DNA of 32,239 nucleotides from an uncultured Lachnospiraceae bacterium (GTDB lineage: Bacteria; Bacillota; Clostridia; Lachnospirales; Lachnospiraceae). A program made the translations under genes and the position numbers. The notes beneath the pieces were generated by a model, which was not told where the DNA came from, did no database searches, and saw only the letters and a list, made by a program, of their open reading frames with translations. Below are positions 7,893 through 16,389 of this stretch, piece after piece. The stretch spans positions 1-32,239 of the forward strand of contig CAMWJF010000048.1 in NCBI GenBank assembly GCA_947174505.1, in the 5' to 3' direction. Within the stretch, counting starts at the first letter, position 1, and each line of letters begins with the position of its first letter.

Positions 7893-10332
7893 GTTTTACC
7901 GTGAAGGTTATTTTTTTATTCTTCAGTCCGACAGAAACCCTGTCGCCGCTCTTCACCTTTCCTGCCAGAATTTCCTCCGCCAGCGCATCCTCGATCTCCG
8001 ACTGGATCGCCCGCTTCATCGGTCTTGCCCCCATCTTGACATCCATGTGCTTCTCGATCAGATACTCCTTCGCTGAAGGCCCGACGCCCAGCTCGATATC
8101 CATCTGTTCCTTACAGCGTCTGGAAAGGTTTCTGGAAAGAAGGGTTACAATCTCCTTCATATCCTCCTTGTTCAGGGGATGGAATACCATGATCTCATCA
8201 ATCCTGTTGATGAACTCCGGCTTGAAGAGGCGCTTCACCTCCTCCATGACATTCCCCTTCATCTTGTCGTAACTCTGCTTCTCCGTCTCCGCCGCGCCAA
8301 ATCCCAGATTCTTCGGGTCAATGATACGCTGCGCCCCGGCATTCGAGGTCATAATCAGGATGGTATTTTTAAAGCTCACTTTCCGTCCCTTGGAGTCGGT
8401 AATGTGCCCGTCATCCAGCACCTGCAGCAGCACGTTAAACACATCCGGATGGGCTTTCTCTATCTCGTCGAAAAGCACCACGGAATACGGATTCCTGCGG
8501 ATCTTCTCGGAGAGCTGTCCCCCCTCCTCGAATCCCACATATCCTGGCGGCGACCCGATCATCTTGGACACCGAATGGCCTTCCATGTACTCTGACATAT
8601 CCACACGGATCAGCGCGTTTTCCGAACCGAACATGGCTTCCGCCAACGCTTTGGAAAGCTCGGTTTTTCCTACGCCCGTAGGCCCCAGAAACAGGAACGA
8701 CCCGATCGGCCGGTTGGGATCCTGCAGTCCTACCCTGCCGCGCCGCATGGCCTTCGCCACCGCCACGACCGCCTCCTCCTGGCCGATCACACGCTTGTGA
8801 AGAATGGATTCCAGCTTCAGCAGACGCTCGCTCTCCTTCTCCGCCAGTTTTTTTACGGGAATTTTTGTCCAGAGCGCCACCACTTCCGCGATCTCGTTCT
8901 CTCCCACCACATAGGCGCGATTCTTCTCCTCCTGCTCCAGCCGCTTCACCATGCGCTCATATTTTTTAATGCAGCTCTCCTGCTTCTTTTTCAGCTCCGC
9001 CGCCTGTGTAAACGCCTCCATACGGATTGACCGCTCAATCTGCAGATCGATCTTATCGATCTCCTCTGACAGCTCCTGCAGCTTATCAGGCTGCTTTGTC
9101 ACATGCAGCCGCACTGCCGCCGAAGCCTCGTCAATCAGGTCGATGGCTTTATCCGGCAGATTCCTGTCATTGATGTAACGGGCCGACAGGGCCACTGCCG
9201 CGCTGATCGCCTCCGGCGTGATGGTAACCCGGTGATGCTCCTCGTACTTGTGTGCAATGCCCCGCAGAATATGCTCTGTCTCCTCAATGCTCGGCTCCTC
9301 CACTGTCACCGGATGGAAACGCCGCTCCAGCGCCGCGTCCTTCTCCACATACTTGCGGTACTCCGCAATGGTGGTCGCGCCGATCAGCTGAATTTCCCCC
9401 CTTGCGAGGGACGGCTTTAAAATATTGGAAGCGTCGATGGCGCCCTCCGCGCCGCCTGCGCCGATGATGGTATGCATCTCATCCAGAAACAGAATGATAT
9501 TACCGTCCTCAATGACTTCCTTTATGACTTTTTTGATACGCTCCTCAAACTCGCCGCGGTACTTACTGCCCGCTACCATTCCGGAAAGATCCAGCGTCAG
9601 AAGTCTCTTATTCTGTACCGTAAAGGGAACGTCGCCGGTCACGATTCTGGCTGCAAGTCCTTCCACCACAGCCGTCTTACCCACACCCGGCTCTCCCACC
9701 AGACAGGGATTGTTCTTCGTGCGGCGGCTTAAGATCTGCACCACTCTGGTGATCTCCTCCTCCCTGCCGATGACCGGATCAAGCTTCCCCTCTCTTGCGA
9801 GCGCCGTCAGATCCCTGCTGTAATGGTCAAGCGTGGAGGTATTCCCCTTTTTCTTATTCTGCTTTCTTCCCAAATCTTCTTTATAGAGCGCGCCGTCCTC
9901 TCCCATGGCCACCAGCACATCCACATAAAGCTTCTGCACGGAAATGCCCATGGTATTCAAAAGCCTGACCGCTACATTCTCCCCCTCTTTCAGAAGCGCC
10001 AGAAGAATGTGCTCCGTCCCCGTCCTGTCACTGCGGAATCTGTCCGCCTGCCTGTGCGCCTCCTCCAGAATTGCCTGCGCACGGGGGGAATACCCGTCCC
10101 GCTCCGCAATCAGCACGGAGGACTCCGGCACGATCAGATCCTTTATCATCTCTTTCAGCTTTACCACATCCACGCCGTTATTCAACAGCACGGTCGCCGC
10201 AACGCCTGTATTTTCCCGTAAAAGTCCTAACAGGATATGCTCGCTTCCCACATAACTCTGCCGTAAGCTTCTGGCAGCCCTCTCCGCTAAGATCAGGGCA
10301 GTCTTCGCCTTATCCGTAAATTGTGGCTGCAT
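7885..10332 (-). CDS. clpC: ATP-dependent Clp protease ATP-binding subunit ClpC
   Basis: This 815-aa Hsp100 unfoldase has the complete ClpC order: two Clp-N repeats (about residues 5-145), AAA+ domain 1 with Walker A GEPGVGKT (213-220) and Walker B LFLDE (281-285), a middle coiled-coil/UVR-like segment (about 420-470), and AAA+ domain 2 with Walker A GPTGVGKT (550-557) and VVLFDEIEKAHP. ClpC feeds unfolded or regulatory proteins to ClpP. ATG 10332 directly follows the stop codon of the GntR-type regulator (TAA-ATG), so the two are probably translationally coupled. The usual ctsR-mcsA-mcsB genes are absent from the neighbourhood, and I saw no CtsR operator heptads in the gaps. Confidence 0.97.
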   Translation of the reverse strand: MQPQFTDKAKTALILAERAARSLRQSYVGSEHILLGLLRENTGVAATVLLNNGVDVVKLKEMIKDLIVPESSVLIAERDGYSPRAQAILEEAHRQADRFRSDRTGTEHILLALLKEGENVAVRLLNTMGISVQKLYVDVLVAMGEDGALYKEDLGRKQNKKKGNTSTLDHYSRDLTALAREGKLDPVIGREEEITRVVQILSRRTKNNPCLVGEPGVGKTAVVEGLAARIVTGDVPFTVQNKRLLTLDLSGMVAGSKYRGEFEERIKKVIKEVIEDGNIILFLDEMHTIIGAGGAEGAIDASNILKPSLARGEIQLIGATTIAEYRKYVEKDAALERRFHPVTVEEPSIEETEHILRGIAHKYEEHHRVTITPEAISAAVALSARYINDRNLPDKAIDLIDEASAAVRLHVTKQPDKLQELSEEIDKIDLQIERSIRMEAFTQAAELKKKQESCIKKYERMVKRLEQEEKNRAYVVGENEIAEVVALWTKIPVKKLAEKESERLLKLESILHKRVIGQEEAVVAVAKAMRRGRVGLQDPNRPIGSFLFLGPTGVGKTELSKALAEAMFGSENALIRVDMSEYMEGHSVSKMIGSPPGYVGFEEGGQLSEKIRRNPYSVVLFDEIEKAHPDVFNVLLQVLDDGHITDSKGRKVSFKNTILIMTSNAGAQRIIDPKNLGFGAAETEKQSYDKMKGNVMEEVKRLFKPEFINRIDEIMVFHPLNKEDMKEIVTLLSRNLSRRCKEQMDIELGVGPSAKEYLIEKHMDVKMGARPMKRAIQSEIEDALAEEILAGKVKSGDRVSVGLKNKKITFTVKPV

Positions 10333-10716
10333 TTACTCTCTCATTCCTTTCCCATATTCCTCATAGATCTCGTCTATAAGAGCATGCACTTCTTCTCCGG
10401 AAATATTCTTACAGCTTGCCTTTGCCAGAGTGACTAACAGATCCTCCCTGATCTCCTCAATAGCCCGCATCCTGTCAATATCCACGGCCACCATCACACC
10501 CCGCCTGCGGTCCACTTTTACATAGCCTTCCTGCTTCAAAACGGTGTATGCCTTGTTTACCGTGTGCATATTGATGCCGATGGTATCCGCAAGCTGCCTG
10601 ACGGAGGGAAGCATATCTCCCTCCTGAAACCGGGAAGAAGCGATCCCCATAATGATCTGATCCCTAAGCTGCATATAAATCGCCTGATCGCTGTTAAAAT
10701 CTATCTCGATAAACAT
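10333..10716 (-). CDS. GntR-family regulator, YtrA-like
   Basis: This 127-aa protein is a winged helix-turn-helix (about residues 10-77: IYMQLRDQII, then PSVRQLADTIGINMHTVNKAY, then a wing YVKVDRRRGVMV) with only a short C-terminal helical tail. That is the YtrA subfamily layout, which lacks a large effector-binding domain. Such regulators often control ABC transporters or stress genes and bind DNA as dimers. Its stop codon touches the clpC start codon, and its own start is 2 bases after the SH3-protein stop codon, so this is a tight operon. It may autoregulate the clpC operon, taking the place that CtsR has in Bacillus; this is inference. Confidence 0.9.
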   Translation of the reverse strand: MFIEIDFNSDQAIYMQLRDQIIMGIASSRFQEGDMLPSVRQLADTIGINMHTVNKAYTVLKQEGYVKVDRRRGVMVAVDIDRMRAIEEIREDLLVTLAKASCKNISGEEVHALIDEIYEEYGKGMRE

Positions 10717-10718
10717 AG

Positions 10719-12038
10719 TTATTTCAGATCCTTATCGTCCATATTTAAAAATTCAAATTCGAACTCGTCGTCGTCCAGAAGGAAGTTCTTAGCCTTGCGC
10801 GTCCTTGCAGGTCTGACAGCCGCTTCCGTGTCCGGCTCTTCCCGGTAAATCACTTCCCGCTCACGCCGTCTGCGCTCCTGCCTGTCCGCCCCGGTTCCCG
10901 GTTCTTCCCTTCTGCGGGGTCTGCGCGCTTCCTCCGCAGACTCCCTGCGGCTCTGCTCCCTTTCCCGTTCCGCCGACCGCCTTACGGCCGGACGCTCCTC
11001 GTCCTCCTCATCCTCCTCCTCGTCGTCGTCATCCTCATAATCCTCATAGTATGCGTCACGCAGCTTGAAGGCCATAATGACCGTCACAATCACAAGAACG
11101 GCCAGAAGCACGGCCAGCACGACAATCACGATCCGCTGCTTCACCAGGGATTTCGTCTCATCCCCATCATCCAGCGACTGGGAATAAGAGGCTTCCAGAA
11201 GAGGTACCAGCTTCTGCTTCTGTTCGGTAACATTATCATAAATATACCACTCCTCTTCCCCGTCGGAGGTAGTCTCGATTTTCAGTTCATAATCGTTTCT
11301 CGGTGCGGCCTCCGGCTCTTCCGGCTCTGCTTCCGGTTCTTCCTCCGGCGTCTCCTCCACTGGCAGCAGCTCGCCAAGCTCCAACAGATCGGAACGGATA
11401 TAACCCGTTTTCTCCGAACCGTTTGAGGCGGTGAAGGTGACAAAATACCATGTCTTACTGTCGCTGCCCTCGGATTTGCCGCTCACAACGACCTGTGTGC
11501 CGGGCGTCAGGGAATCCACCGGATTGCCCGACGTGGAGGGGTCGGGACGCACCTTCGCCTGTACTTTGGTGCTGCCGTACTGGAGATCCATCGCCTCCTG
11601 CGCTTCCAGCTGCGCGCCACCGCCCGAACTGCCGGATTCTGCCGGTTCCTGCCCGTCCTCCGACGCCTGTGCCGTCTGGCTTTCCGACGCCACATTAACT
11701 GTGGGAATGTCTCCATCCCCCTTTTTTTCTATCATATCGGCGCGTACATAACCTATGTTGTTTGCGTCCACATACACCTGATACCAGGTGACCCCGGAAA
11801 CGTCTACCTTGCCCCGGATACTGATTTCCTTACCGACAGTGGAGCTGCCGACCACCTCGCTTTCCTGATCGGGCTGTTTCCTGATATTGACTGAGTTGGG
11901 CAACACGGTACCTGTGGCCTCCGCCAGACTCACCATCGGATTGCACCACGCAAGGAAAACTGCCACGCCGAAAACGGCCGCTGCCCTCCATACCTGTCCC
12001 TGTCTTCCCCTCACCCGTTCAATCTTTCGTATTTTCAT
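10719..12038 (-). CDS. SH3-domain membrane protein with long charged cytoplasmic tail
   Basis: This 439-aa protein begins with a basic segment and a hydrophobic helix (about residues 18-40) that acts as signal or anchor. Two bacterial SH3 domains follow (about 42-101 with VNIRKQPDQESEVVG, and 154-218 with AKVRPDPSTSGNPVDSL), joined and followed by Ser/Glu/Pro-rich linkers. A second transmembrane helix lies at about 301-326. The C-terminal tail of about 110 residues has a run of Asp/Glu, an Arg/Glu-rich zone, then an acidic end with alternating Phe and Glu. The SH3 domains face outside, where they usually bind peptidoglycan; the tail lies inside. Start: ATG 12038 has GGAG six bases upstream; ATG 12050 adds four residues. 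It sits 2 bases from the GntR gene. It may link wall state to cytoplasmic partners, but its role is unknown. Confidence 0.85.
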   Translation of the reverse strand: MKIRKIERVRGRQGQVWRAAAVFGVAVFLAWCNPMVSLAEATGTVLPNSVNIRKQPDQESEVVGSSTVGKEISIRGKVDVSGVTWYQVYVDANNIGYVRADMIEKKGDGDIPTVNVASESQTAQASEDGQEPAESGSSGGGAQLEAQEAMDLQYGSTKVQAKVRPDPSTSGNPVDSLTPGTQVVVSGKSEGSDSKTWYFVTFTASNGSEKTGYIRSDLLELGELLPVEETPEEEPEAEPEEPEAAPRNDYELKIETTSDGEEEWYIYDNVTEQKQKLVPLLEASYSQSLDDGDETKSLVKQRIVIVVLAVLLAVLVIVTVIMAFKLRDAYYEDYEDDDDEEEDEEDEERPAVRRSAEREREQSRRESAEEARRPRRREEPGTGADRQERRRREREVIYREEPDTEAAVRPARTRKAKNFLLDDDEFEFEFLNMDDKDLK

Positions 12039-12074
12039 CCTGTTCTCCATTTCTGCGGTTTTATCTGTATCCTT

Positions 12075-12560
12075 CTATTCTCTTGTGAAACGTTTGGAGC
12101 CATCCTCCCCCTTGCGCCGCTCGGTGCTGTAACCGAACGTATCGCCATGATGCCTTGCCTTTCTTGCCATCTCCTCCAGATCATGGTGATAGTTCATCTC
12201 ACACTTAGGGCAATATTTGCCGCTGCGTATTGTCGCACCGCAAATCTCGCATTTTAAGTAAATGACGGAATTCTGCGCAATCTCAAGCTTTCCCTCCTTG
12301 AGCATATCCCTGATGGATTTTTGCGTTATCCCGGTAGCCTTGGCTACCTCCGCCGCGTTGGCACCCGAATGCTTCTCCACATAATTGCGCGCCTTTCCGT
12401 AATCATCATAATCCAAAAAGCCGCACTTCTCGCACTCGTATTCGCCCAACCCCTTAAAAACCATAACACCCTCGCACTCGGGGCAATATGTAGGTCTGTT
12501 ATAAGTATTGACCTCGCTAAACTCTTTCCTGAGCATCTCAATTCGTTCTTCCCGGCCCAT
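12075..12560 (-). CDS. Double zinc-ribbon protein with central helix-turn-helix
   Basis: This 161-aa protein has two CxxC pairs near the N-terminus (Cys 26/29 and 43/46) and two near the middle (Cys 104/107 and 117/120), each pair set fit to bind one zinc. Between them is a helix-turn-helix-like stretch (about 68-92: AAEVAKATGITQKSIRDML). The layout resembles the flagellar-operon-associated YvyF/TIGR03826-type proteins, but no flagellar gene is nearby. Such proteins are likely nucleic-acid binding. It is the first gene of the cluster that runs into clpC, 36 bases before the SH3 protein. It also shares zinc ribbons with McsA, which is missing here, but is not its homologue as far as I can see. 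Confidence 0.82.
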   Translation of the reverse strand: MGREERIEMLRKEFSEVNTYNRPTYCPECEGVMVFKGLGEYECEKCGFLDYDDYGKARNYVEKHSGANAAEVAKATGITQKSIRDMLKEGKLEIAQNSVIYLKCEICGATIRSGKYCPKCEMNYHHDLEEMARKARHHGDTFGYSTERRKGEDGSKRFTRE

Positions 12561-12608
12561 AATCCCACTCCCTTTTGAATTCTCCCTTTATTATTCACAC
12601 AATAACGC

Positions 12609-13880
12609 TTACACCTCGTCAATCGCCTTACCGATATCGTGCCGCATATACTGGTGGTCAAAATGTACCCACTCCGTGGCCGCATAAGCATTCGTCCGCG
12701 CCTCTTTCAATGTTGCGCCTTTTGCCGTAACACCAAGCACCCTGCCGCCATTTGTGACAATCTTGTCATCTTTCAGTGCCGTCCCCGCATGGAAACAGTA
12801 GTACCCGTCCTTATCCTCAAAGTTTTCCAGTCCCTCGATCGCAAAGCCTTTCCCATAGGAAACAGGGTATCCCTCCGAAGCCAGAATCACGCAGACCGCC
12901 GCGTTATCCTCGAAGGAAAGCTCCAACCGGTCAAGCGTCCCGTCAATACACGCCTCCACCACGTCAATCATATCGTTTTTCATACGCGGCAGCACAACCT
13001 GCGCTTCGGGGTCGCCGAATCTGGCATTATACTCCAGCACCTTCGGCCCGTCCTCCGTCAGCATCAGCCCGAAGAAAATCACGCCCTTGAAAGGTCTTCC
13101 CTCCGCCGCCATGGCGTCCACGGTTGCCTGGTAAATATACTTGTGGCAGAACGCATCCACTTCATCCGTATAGAAAGGGCTCGGTGAGAACGTCCCCATA
13201 CCGCCGGTGTTCAGTCCCTGATCACCGTCCAGCGCCCGCTTGTGATCCTGCGCGGAGGACATGATCCTGATCGTCTTCCCGTCCACAAAGGAGAGCACGG
13301 AGACCTCACGTCCCGTCATAAACTCTTCGATCACCATGCGGTTACCCGCCGCGCCGAACTTTTTATCCTCCATAATGGTGCGGACGCCCTCTTTCGCCTC
13401 GTCAAGCGTCTCACAGATCAGCACGCCCTTGCCGAGCGCAAGGCCGTCAGCCTTCAGTACCACCGGCAGCTTCGCAGTCTCCAGATACTGGAGCGCCTTC
13501 TGCGGATCGTCGAAATTCTCGTAGGCCGCCGTGGGAATGTTGTATTTTTTCATCAGATCCTTGGAGAAAGCCTTGCTGCCCTCCAGAATCGCCGCATTTT
13601 TCCGGGGACCGAACACCTTAAGGCCCGCCGCCTCCATTTCGTCCACCAGGCCGCCCACCAGCGGGTCGTCCATGCCAACAATCGTCAGGTCAATGGCATT
13701 TTCCCTGGCAAAGGCCACAAGCTTATCAAACTCCATTGCGCCGATGGGCACGCACTCCGCAATCTGCCCGATTCCCGCGTTTCCGGGCGCACAGAAAATC
13801 TTATTCACCCTCGGACTCTTCGCCACAGCCGCCGCGATCGCATGCTCCCTGCCGCCGCTGCCAACGATCAAAATTTTCAT
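12609..13880 (-). CDS. purD: Phosphoribosylamine-glycine ligase (GAR synthetase)
   Basis: This 423-aa ATP-grasp enzyme joins glycine to 5-phosphoribosylamine, the second step of de novo purine synthesis. The N-terminal glycine-rich motif is GSGGREHA (7-14), followed by the ATP-grasp region with KADGLALGKGV, then GGMGTFSPSPFY and the metal-binding end of the grasp (EYNARFGDPEAQVVLPR). Length and order match the family with nothing missing. ATG 13880 is preceded by AAAGGA. It is the last of four pur genes in the order purE-purM-purN-purD, and a structured repeat fills the gap before it. Confidence 0.97.
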   Translation of the reverse strand: MKILIVGSGGREHAIAAAVAKSPRVNKIFCAPGNAGIGQIAECVPIGAMEFDKLVAFARENAIDLTIVGMDDPLVGGLVDEMEAAGLKVFGPRKNAAILEGSKAFSKDLMKKYNIPTAAYENFDDPQKALQYLETAKLPVVLKADGLALGKGVLICETLDEAKEGVRTIMEDKKFGAAGNRMVIEEFMTGREVSVLSFVDGKTIRIMSSAQDHKRALDGDQGLNTGGMGTFSPSPFYTDEVDAFCHKYIYQATVDAMAAEGRPFKGVIFFGLMLTEDGPKVLEYNARFGDPEAQVVLPRMKNDMIDVVEACIDGTLDRLELSFEDNAAVCVILASEGYPVSYGKGFAIEGLENFEDKDGYYCFHAGTALKDDKIVTNGGRVLGVTAKGATLKEARTNAYAATEWVHFDHQYMRHDIGKAIDEV

Positions 13881-13911
13881 ATCTCATGTTCCTTTCTTAG
13901 TTTCCACTATA

Positions 13912-14006
13912 CGGAGAATGCCTCTTTCCGGTATTCTCTCACGCGAAACTTAGAAGTTCTTGACATCGCGTCCAATGGCGCGATGCCTTTAGAACTTCTT
14001 TTCGCG
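13912..14006 (-). repeat. Structured repeat, copy A, in the purD leader
   Basis: Two hairpins. The first pairs GAGAATGCC (13914-13922) with GGTATTCTC (13930-13938). The second is compound: CGCGAAA (13942-13948) with TTTCGCG (14000-14006), a CTT bulge (13949-13951), then AGAAGTTCT (13952-13960) with AGAACTTCT (13991-13999), and an inner CATCGCG/CGCGATG stem (13964-13970 and 13979-13985). The copy before pyrE has the same layout with different but still complementary bases. Confidence 0.8.
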
Positions 14007-14009
14007 TTG

Positions 14010-14636
14010 TTACTCTGCGACCGTCACCCGGCCGTTTTCCATTTTGATCTGTCCCGCCGCAATCAGATTGATACACCAGGGCAGAAGCACCCACTCGGCC
14101 TCCTCCATCACCCTCTTCTGTAATGTTTCGGGCGTATCGTCCTCATGGACCTTCACCGCCTTCTGCATGATGATAGGGCCGGTATCCATCCCCTCATCCA
14201 CAAAGTGTACCGTTGCGCCTGTTATCTTCACGCCGCGCTTAAGCGCTTCCTCATGCACCCGCAGTCCGTAGTAACCCGTACCGCAGAAAGCCGGAATCAG
14301 GGAAGGATGTACATTGACAATCCGATTTTCGTACTTTCTGATCAGTTCTGACGGCACCTTTACCATAAAGCCCGCCAGCACGATCAGATCCGGCCCGGCT
14401 TCCTCCACACAGCGGACCAGGGCCTTCTCAAACTGTTCCCGGTCCCCGTAATCCTTCGGTGACACGCACACGCTCTCAATCCCTGCCGTTTTTGCCCGCT
14501 CAAGGGCACGTGCGCCGGGATTGTTGCAAACGACCCGGACAATCTCCGTGTGAAAGATGGCTCCCTGCGCGATGCCGTCAATAATTGCCTGTAAGTTTGT
14601 ACCGCCTCCCGACACACACACCACTACTCTAAGCAT
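14010..14636 (-). CDS. purN: Phosphoribosylglycinamide formyltransferase
   Basis: This 208-aa enzyme transfers a formyl group from 10-formyl-THF to GAR, the third purine step. Its motifs are SGGGTNLQAI near the N-terminus (phosphate loop), NVHPSLIPAF with the catalytic Asn-His pair, and GATVHFVDEGMDTGPII with the conserved His and Asp. The length is typical. It lies between purM and purD on the same strand; a 9-bp hairpin with a large loop separates it from purM. Confidence 0.97.
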   Translation of the reverse strand: MLRVVVCVSGGGTNLQAIIDGIAQGAIFHTEIVRVVCNNPGARALERAKTAGIESVCVSPKDYGDREQFEKALVRCVEEAGPDLIVLAGFMVKVPSELIRKYENRIVNVHPSLIPAFCGTGYYGLRVHEEALKRGVKITGATVHFVDEGMDTGPIIMQKAVKVHEDDTPETLQKRVMEEAEWVLLPWCINLIAAGQIKMENGRVTVAE

Positions 14637-14676
14637 TCCGCACCTCCGATTGCACTCCCCATCCCCTTCTTAATAG

Positions 14677-14721
14677 CAGTTCAGCACACGCCCATTCGCA
14701 TCATGTGGTCCGGCTGAACTG
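14677..14721 (-). repeat. Hairpin between purM and purN
   Basis: CAGTTCAGC (14677-14685) and GCTGAACTG (14713-14721) are perfect inverted repeats 27 bases apart, directly after the purM stop codon. No T-run follows. It could tune the relative level or stability of the purM and purN message. Confidence 0.5.
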
Positions 14722-14722
14722 T

Positions 14723-15772
14723 TTAGACAAACATTACCTCGTGGCCGCCTGCCGCAGCCTCGCCCACAACCCATGCCTTCTCTCCGGCTTTCCCAAGCGC
14801 GGCAACGGTCTGGTCCGCATCCGCGGCATCCACCGCCAGCACCATGCCAAGTCCCATGTTGTAGGTATTGTACATCATCTTCTCTTCCAGATTGCCGCAT
14901 CTTTGCATCAGCGCAAAAATGGGGGGAATCTCAAAGCTGCCCTTTTTCACATTTGCCGATATGTTCTCCGGCAGCATTCTGGGAATATTCTCGTAGAAGC
15001 CCCCGCCCGTAATATGACTGCAGCCCTTGACGGTAACCCCCGCCTGTTTCACTTCCCGAAGCGCCTTCACATAAATTCTGGTGGGAGTCAGCAGCGTCTC
15101 GCCAAGCGTCGCTCCCAGCTCCTCATAATATACGGAAAGCGTCTCCTTATTCACATCAAACACCTTCCTGATCAGGGAAAAGCCGTTGCTGTGCACACCC
15201 GAGGATGCAATGCCGATCAGCACGTCACCGGGCTTAACGTCCGCACCCGTAATCAAATCCTTCTCCTCGGCCACGCCCACCGCAAAACCGGCCAGATCGT
15301 ACTCCTCCTCCGGCATCAGTCCCGGATGCTCCGCCGTCTCACCGCCGACCAGCGCAGCGCCTGCCTGCCTGCAGCCCTCAGCCACACCCTTCACGATGGC
15401 CGCAATCTTCTCGGGATAATTTTTGCCGCAGGCTATGTAATCCAGAAAGAACAGCGGCTCCGCGCCCGCGCATACCACATCATTGACACACATCGCCACG
15501 CAGTCGATACCCACGGTATCGTGCTTATCCAGCAGATAGGCAAGCTGTATCTTCGTGCCCACGCCGTCCGTGCCCGACAAAAGCACCGGTTTCTCCATAT
15601 TTTTAATCTTTTCCAGGGAAAAAGCACCGGAAAATCCGCCGATCCCGCCTAACACCTCCGGCCGCATCGTCCCCTTCACATACTGCTTCATCAGCTCCAC
15701 CGAACGGTAACCCGCCTCGATATCCACGCCCGCTGTCTTGTAGTCCATTTTTTCACCAGACTTATTTTTCAA
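14723..15772 (-). CDS. purM: Phosphoribosylformylglycinamidine cyclo-ligase (AIR synthetase)
   Basis: This 349-aa PurM-fold enzyme closes the imidazole ring of AIR using ATP. The family features seen are YKTAGVDIEAGYRSVELMK near the start, then SGTDGVGTK, the DCVAMCVND motif, GGETAEHPG and GVHSNGFSLIRK. I use the TTG start at 15772 because AAGGAG lies 6 bases upstream; the alternative ATG at 15748 would remove 8 residues and begins with the common MDYK start, so it is a real alternative. It begins 14 bases after purE ends and is followed by purN. Confidence 0.96.
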   Translation of the reverse strand: MKNKSGEKMDYKTAGVDIEAGYRSVELMKQYVKGTMRPEVLGGIGGFSGAFSLEKIKNMEKPVLLSGTDGVGTKIQLAYLLDKHDTVGIDCVAMCVNDVVCAGAEPLFFLDYIACGKNYPEKIAAIVKGVAEGCRQAGAALVGGETAEHPGLMPEEEYDLAGFAVGVAEEKDLITGADVKPGDVLIGIASSGVHSNGFSLIRKVFDVNKETLSVYYEELGATLGETLLTPTRIYVKALREVKQAGVTVKGCSHITGGGFYENIPRMLPENISANVKKGSFEIPPIFALMQRCGNLEEKMMYNTYNMGLGMVLAVDAADADQTVAALGKAGEKAWVVGEAAAGGHEVMFV

Positions 15773-15786
15773 TCTGTTCTCCTTCC

Positions 15787-16296
15787 TTATGACTTAAGGT
15801 ATGTTTTGTATCCAACCTCTTCCAGCCTCGCATCCTTCTCCTGCACACTCTCCTTCAGGCTCTCAGAATAGTTTTTCAGCCGCTCCAGAAGCGCTGCGTC
15901 CGAGACAGCCAGAATCTTCGCCGCCAGAATACCCGCATTCTGCCCGCCGTTTATGGCCACTGTGGCCACCGGAATGCCCGAGGGCATCTGTACGATGGAA
16001 TAGAGGGAATCCACTCCGCCCAGATCGGAAGTTTTCATGGGCACGCCGATCACCGGCATGGGAAAAATCGCCGCGCACATACCCGGCAGATGAGCCGCCT
16101 TCCCGGCTCCCGCGATAATCACCTTAAAGCCCTTCGCCTCCGCACCCTTCGCATACGCAAAAAACACATCCGGTTCCCTGTGGGCGGAAATAATCGTCAT
16201 CTCATAGGAAATACCAAGCTCCTCCAAAATATCCGCCGCCTTCGCCATAACGGGCATATCCGAATCGCTGCCCATCACGATGCCTACCTGTGCCAT
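15787..16296 (-). CDS. purE: N5-carboxyaminoimidazole ribonucleotide mutase
   Basis: This 169-aa enzyme rearranges N5-CAIR to CAIR in purine synthesis. The class I PurE motif GSDSDMPVM is near the N-terminus, followed by SAHREPD and GAGKAAHLPGM, then PVIGVPM. The start is ATG 16296, which has AGGAGG 9 bases upstream; the in-frame TTG at 16302 is too close to that site. It is the first gene of the purE-M-N-D unit behind its own promoter; purK, purC, purF and purL are not in this window. Confidence 0.97.
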   Translation of the reverse strand: MAQVGIVMGSDSDMPVMAKAADILEELGISYEMTIISAHREPDVFFAYAKGAEAKGFKVIIAGAGKAAHLPGMCAAIFPMPVIGVPMKTSDLGGVDSLYSIVQMPSGIPVATVAINGGQNAGILAAKILAVSDAALLERLKNYSESLKESVQEKDARLEEVGYKTYLKS

Positions 16297-16353
16297 CCGC
16301 AATTACCTCCTCAACCACAATATCTTGTGTCAGAACAAAGTTTCTTATTTTAC

Positions 16354-16382
16354 AGTGTACTAGATTTTCTTCTCTTTTTCAA
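16354..16382 (-). promoter_or_regulatory. Promoter of the purE-purM-purN-purD unit
   Basis: Minus-strand TTGAAA (16377-16382) and TACACT (16354-16359) are 17 bases apart, a good sigma-70/SigA match. The leader to the purE start is only about 50 bases, too short for a purine riboswitch, and none of its conserved core is visible. Confidence 0.65.
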
Positions 16383-16389
16383 CCATCTT

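Noticed and set aside
16297..16353. Purine riboswitch upstream of purE
   Set aside because: The leader is only about 50 bases and lacks the paired loops and conserved core of the purine aptamer.
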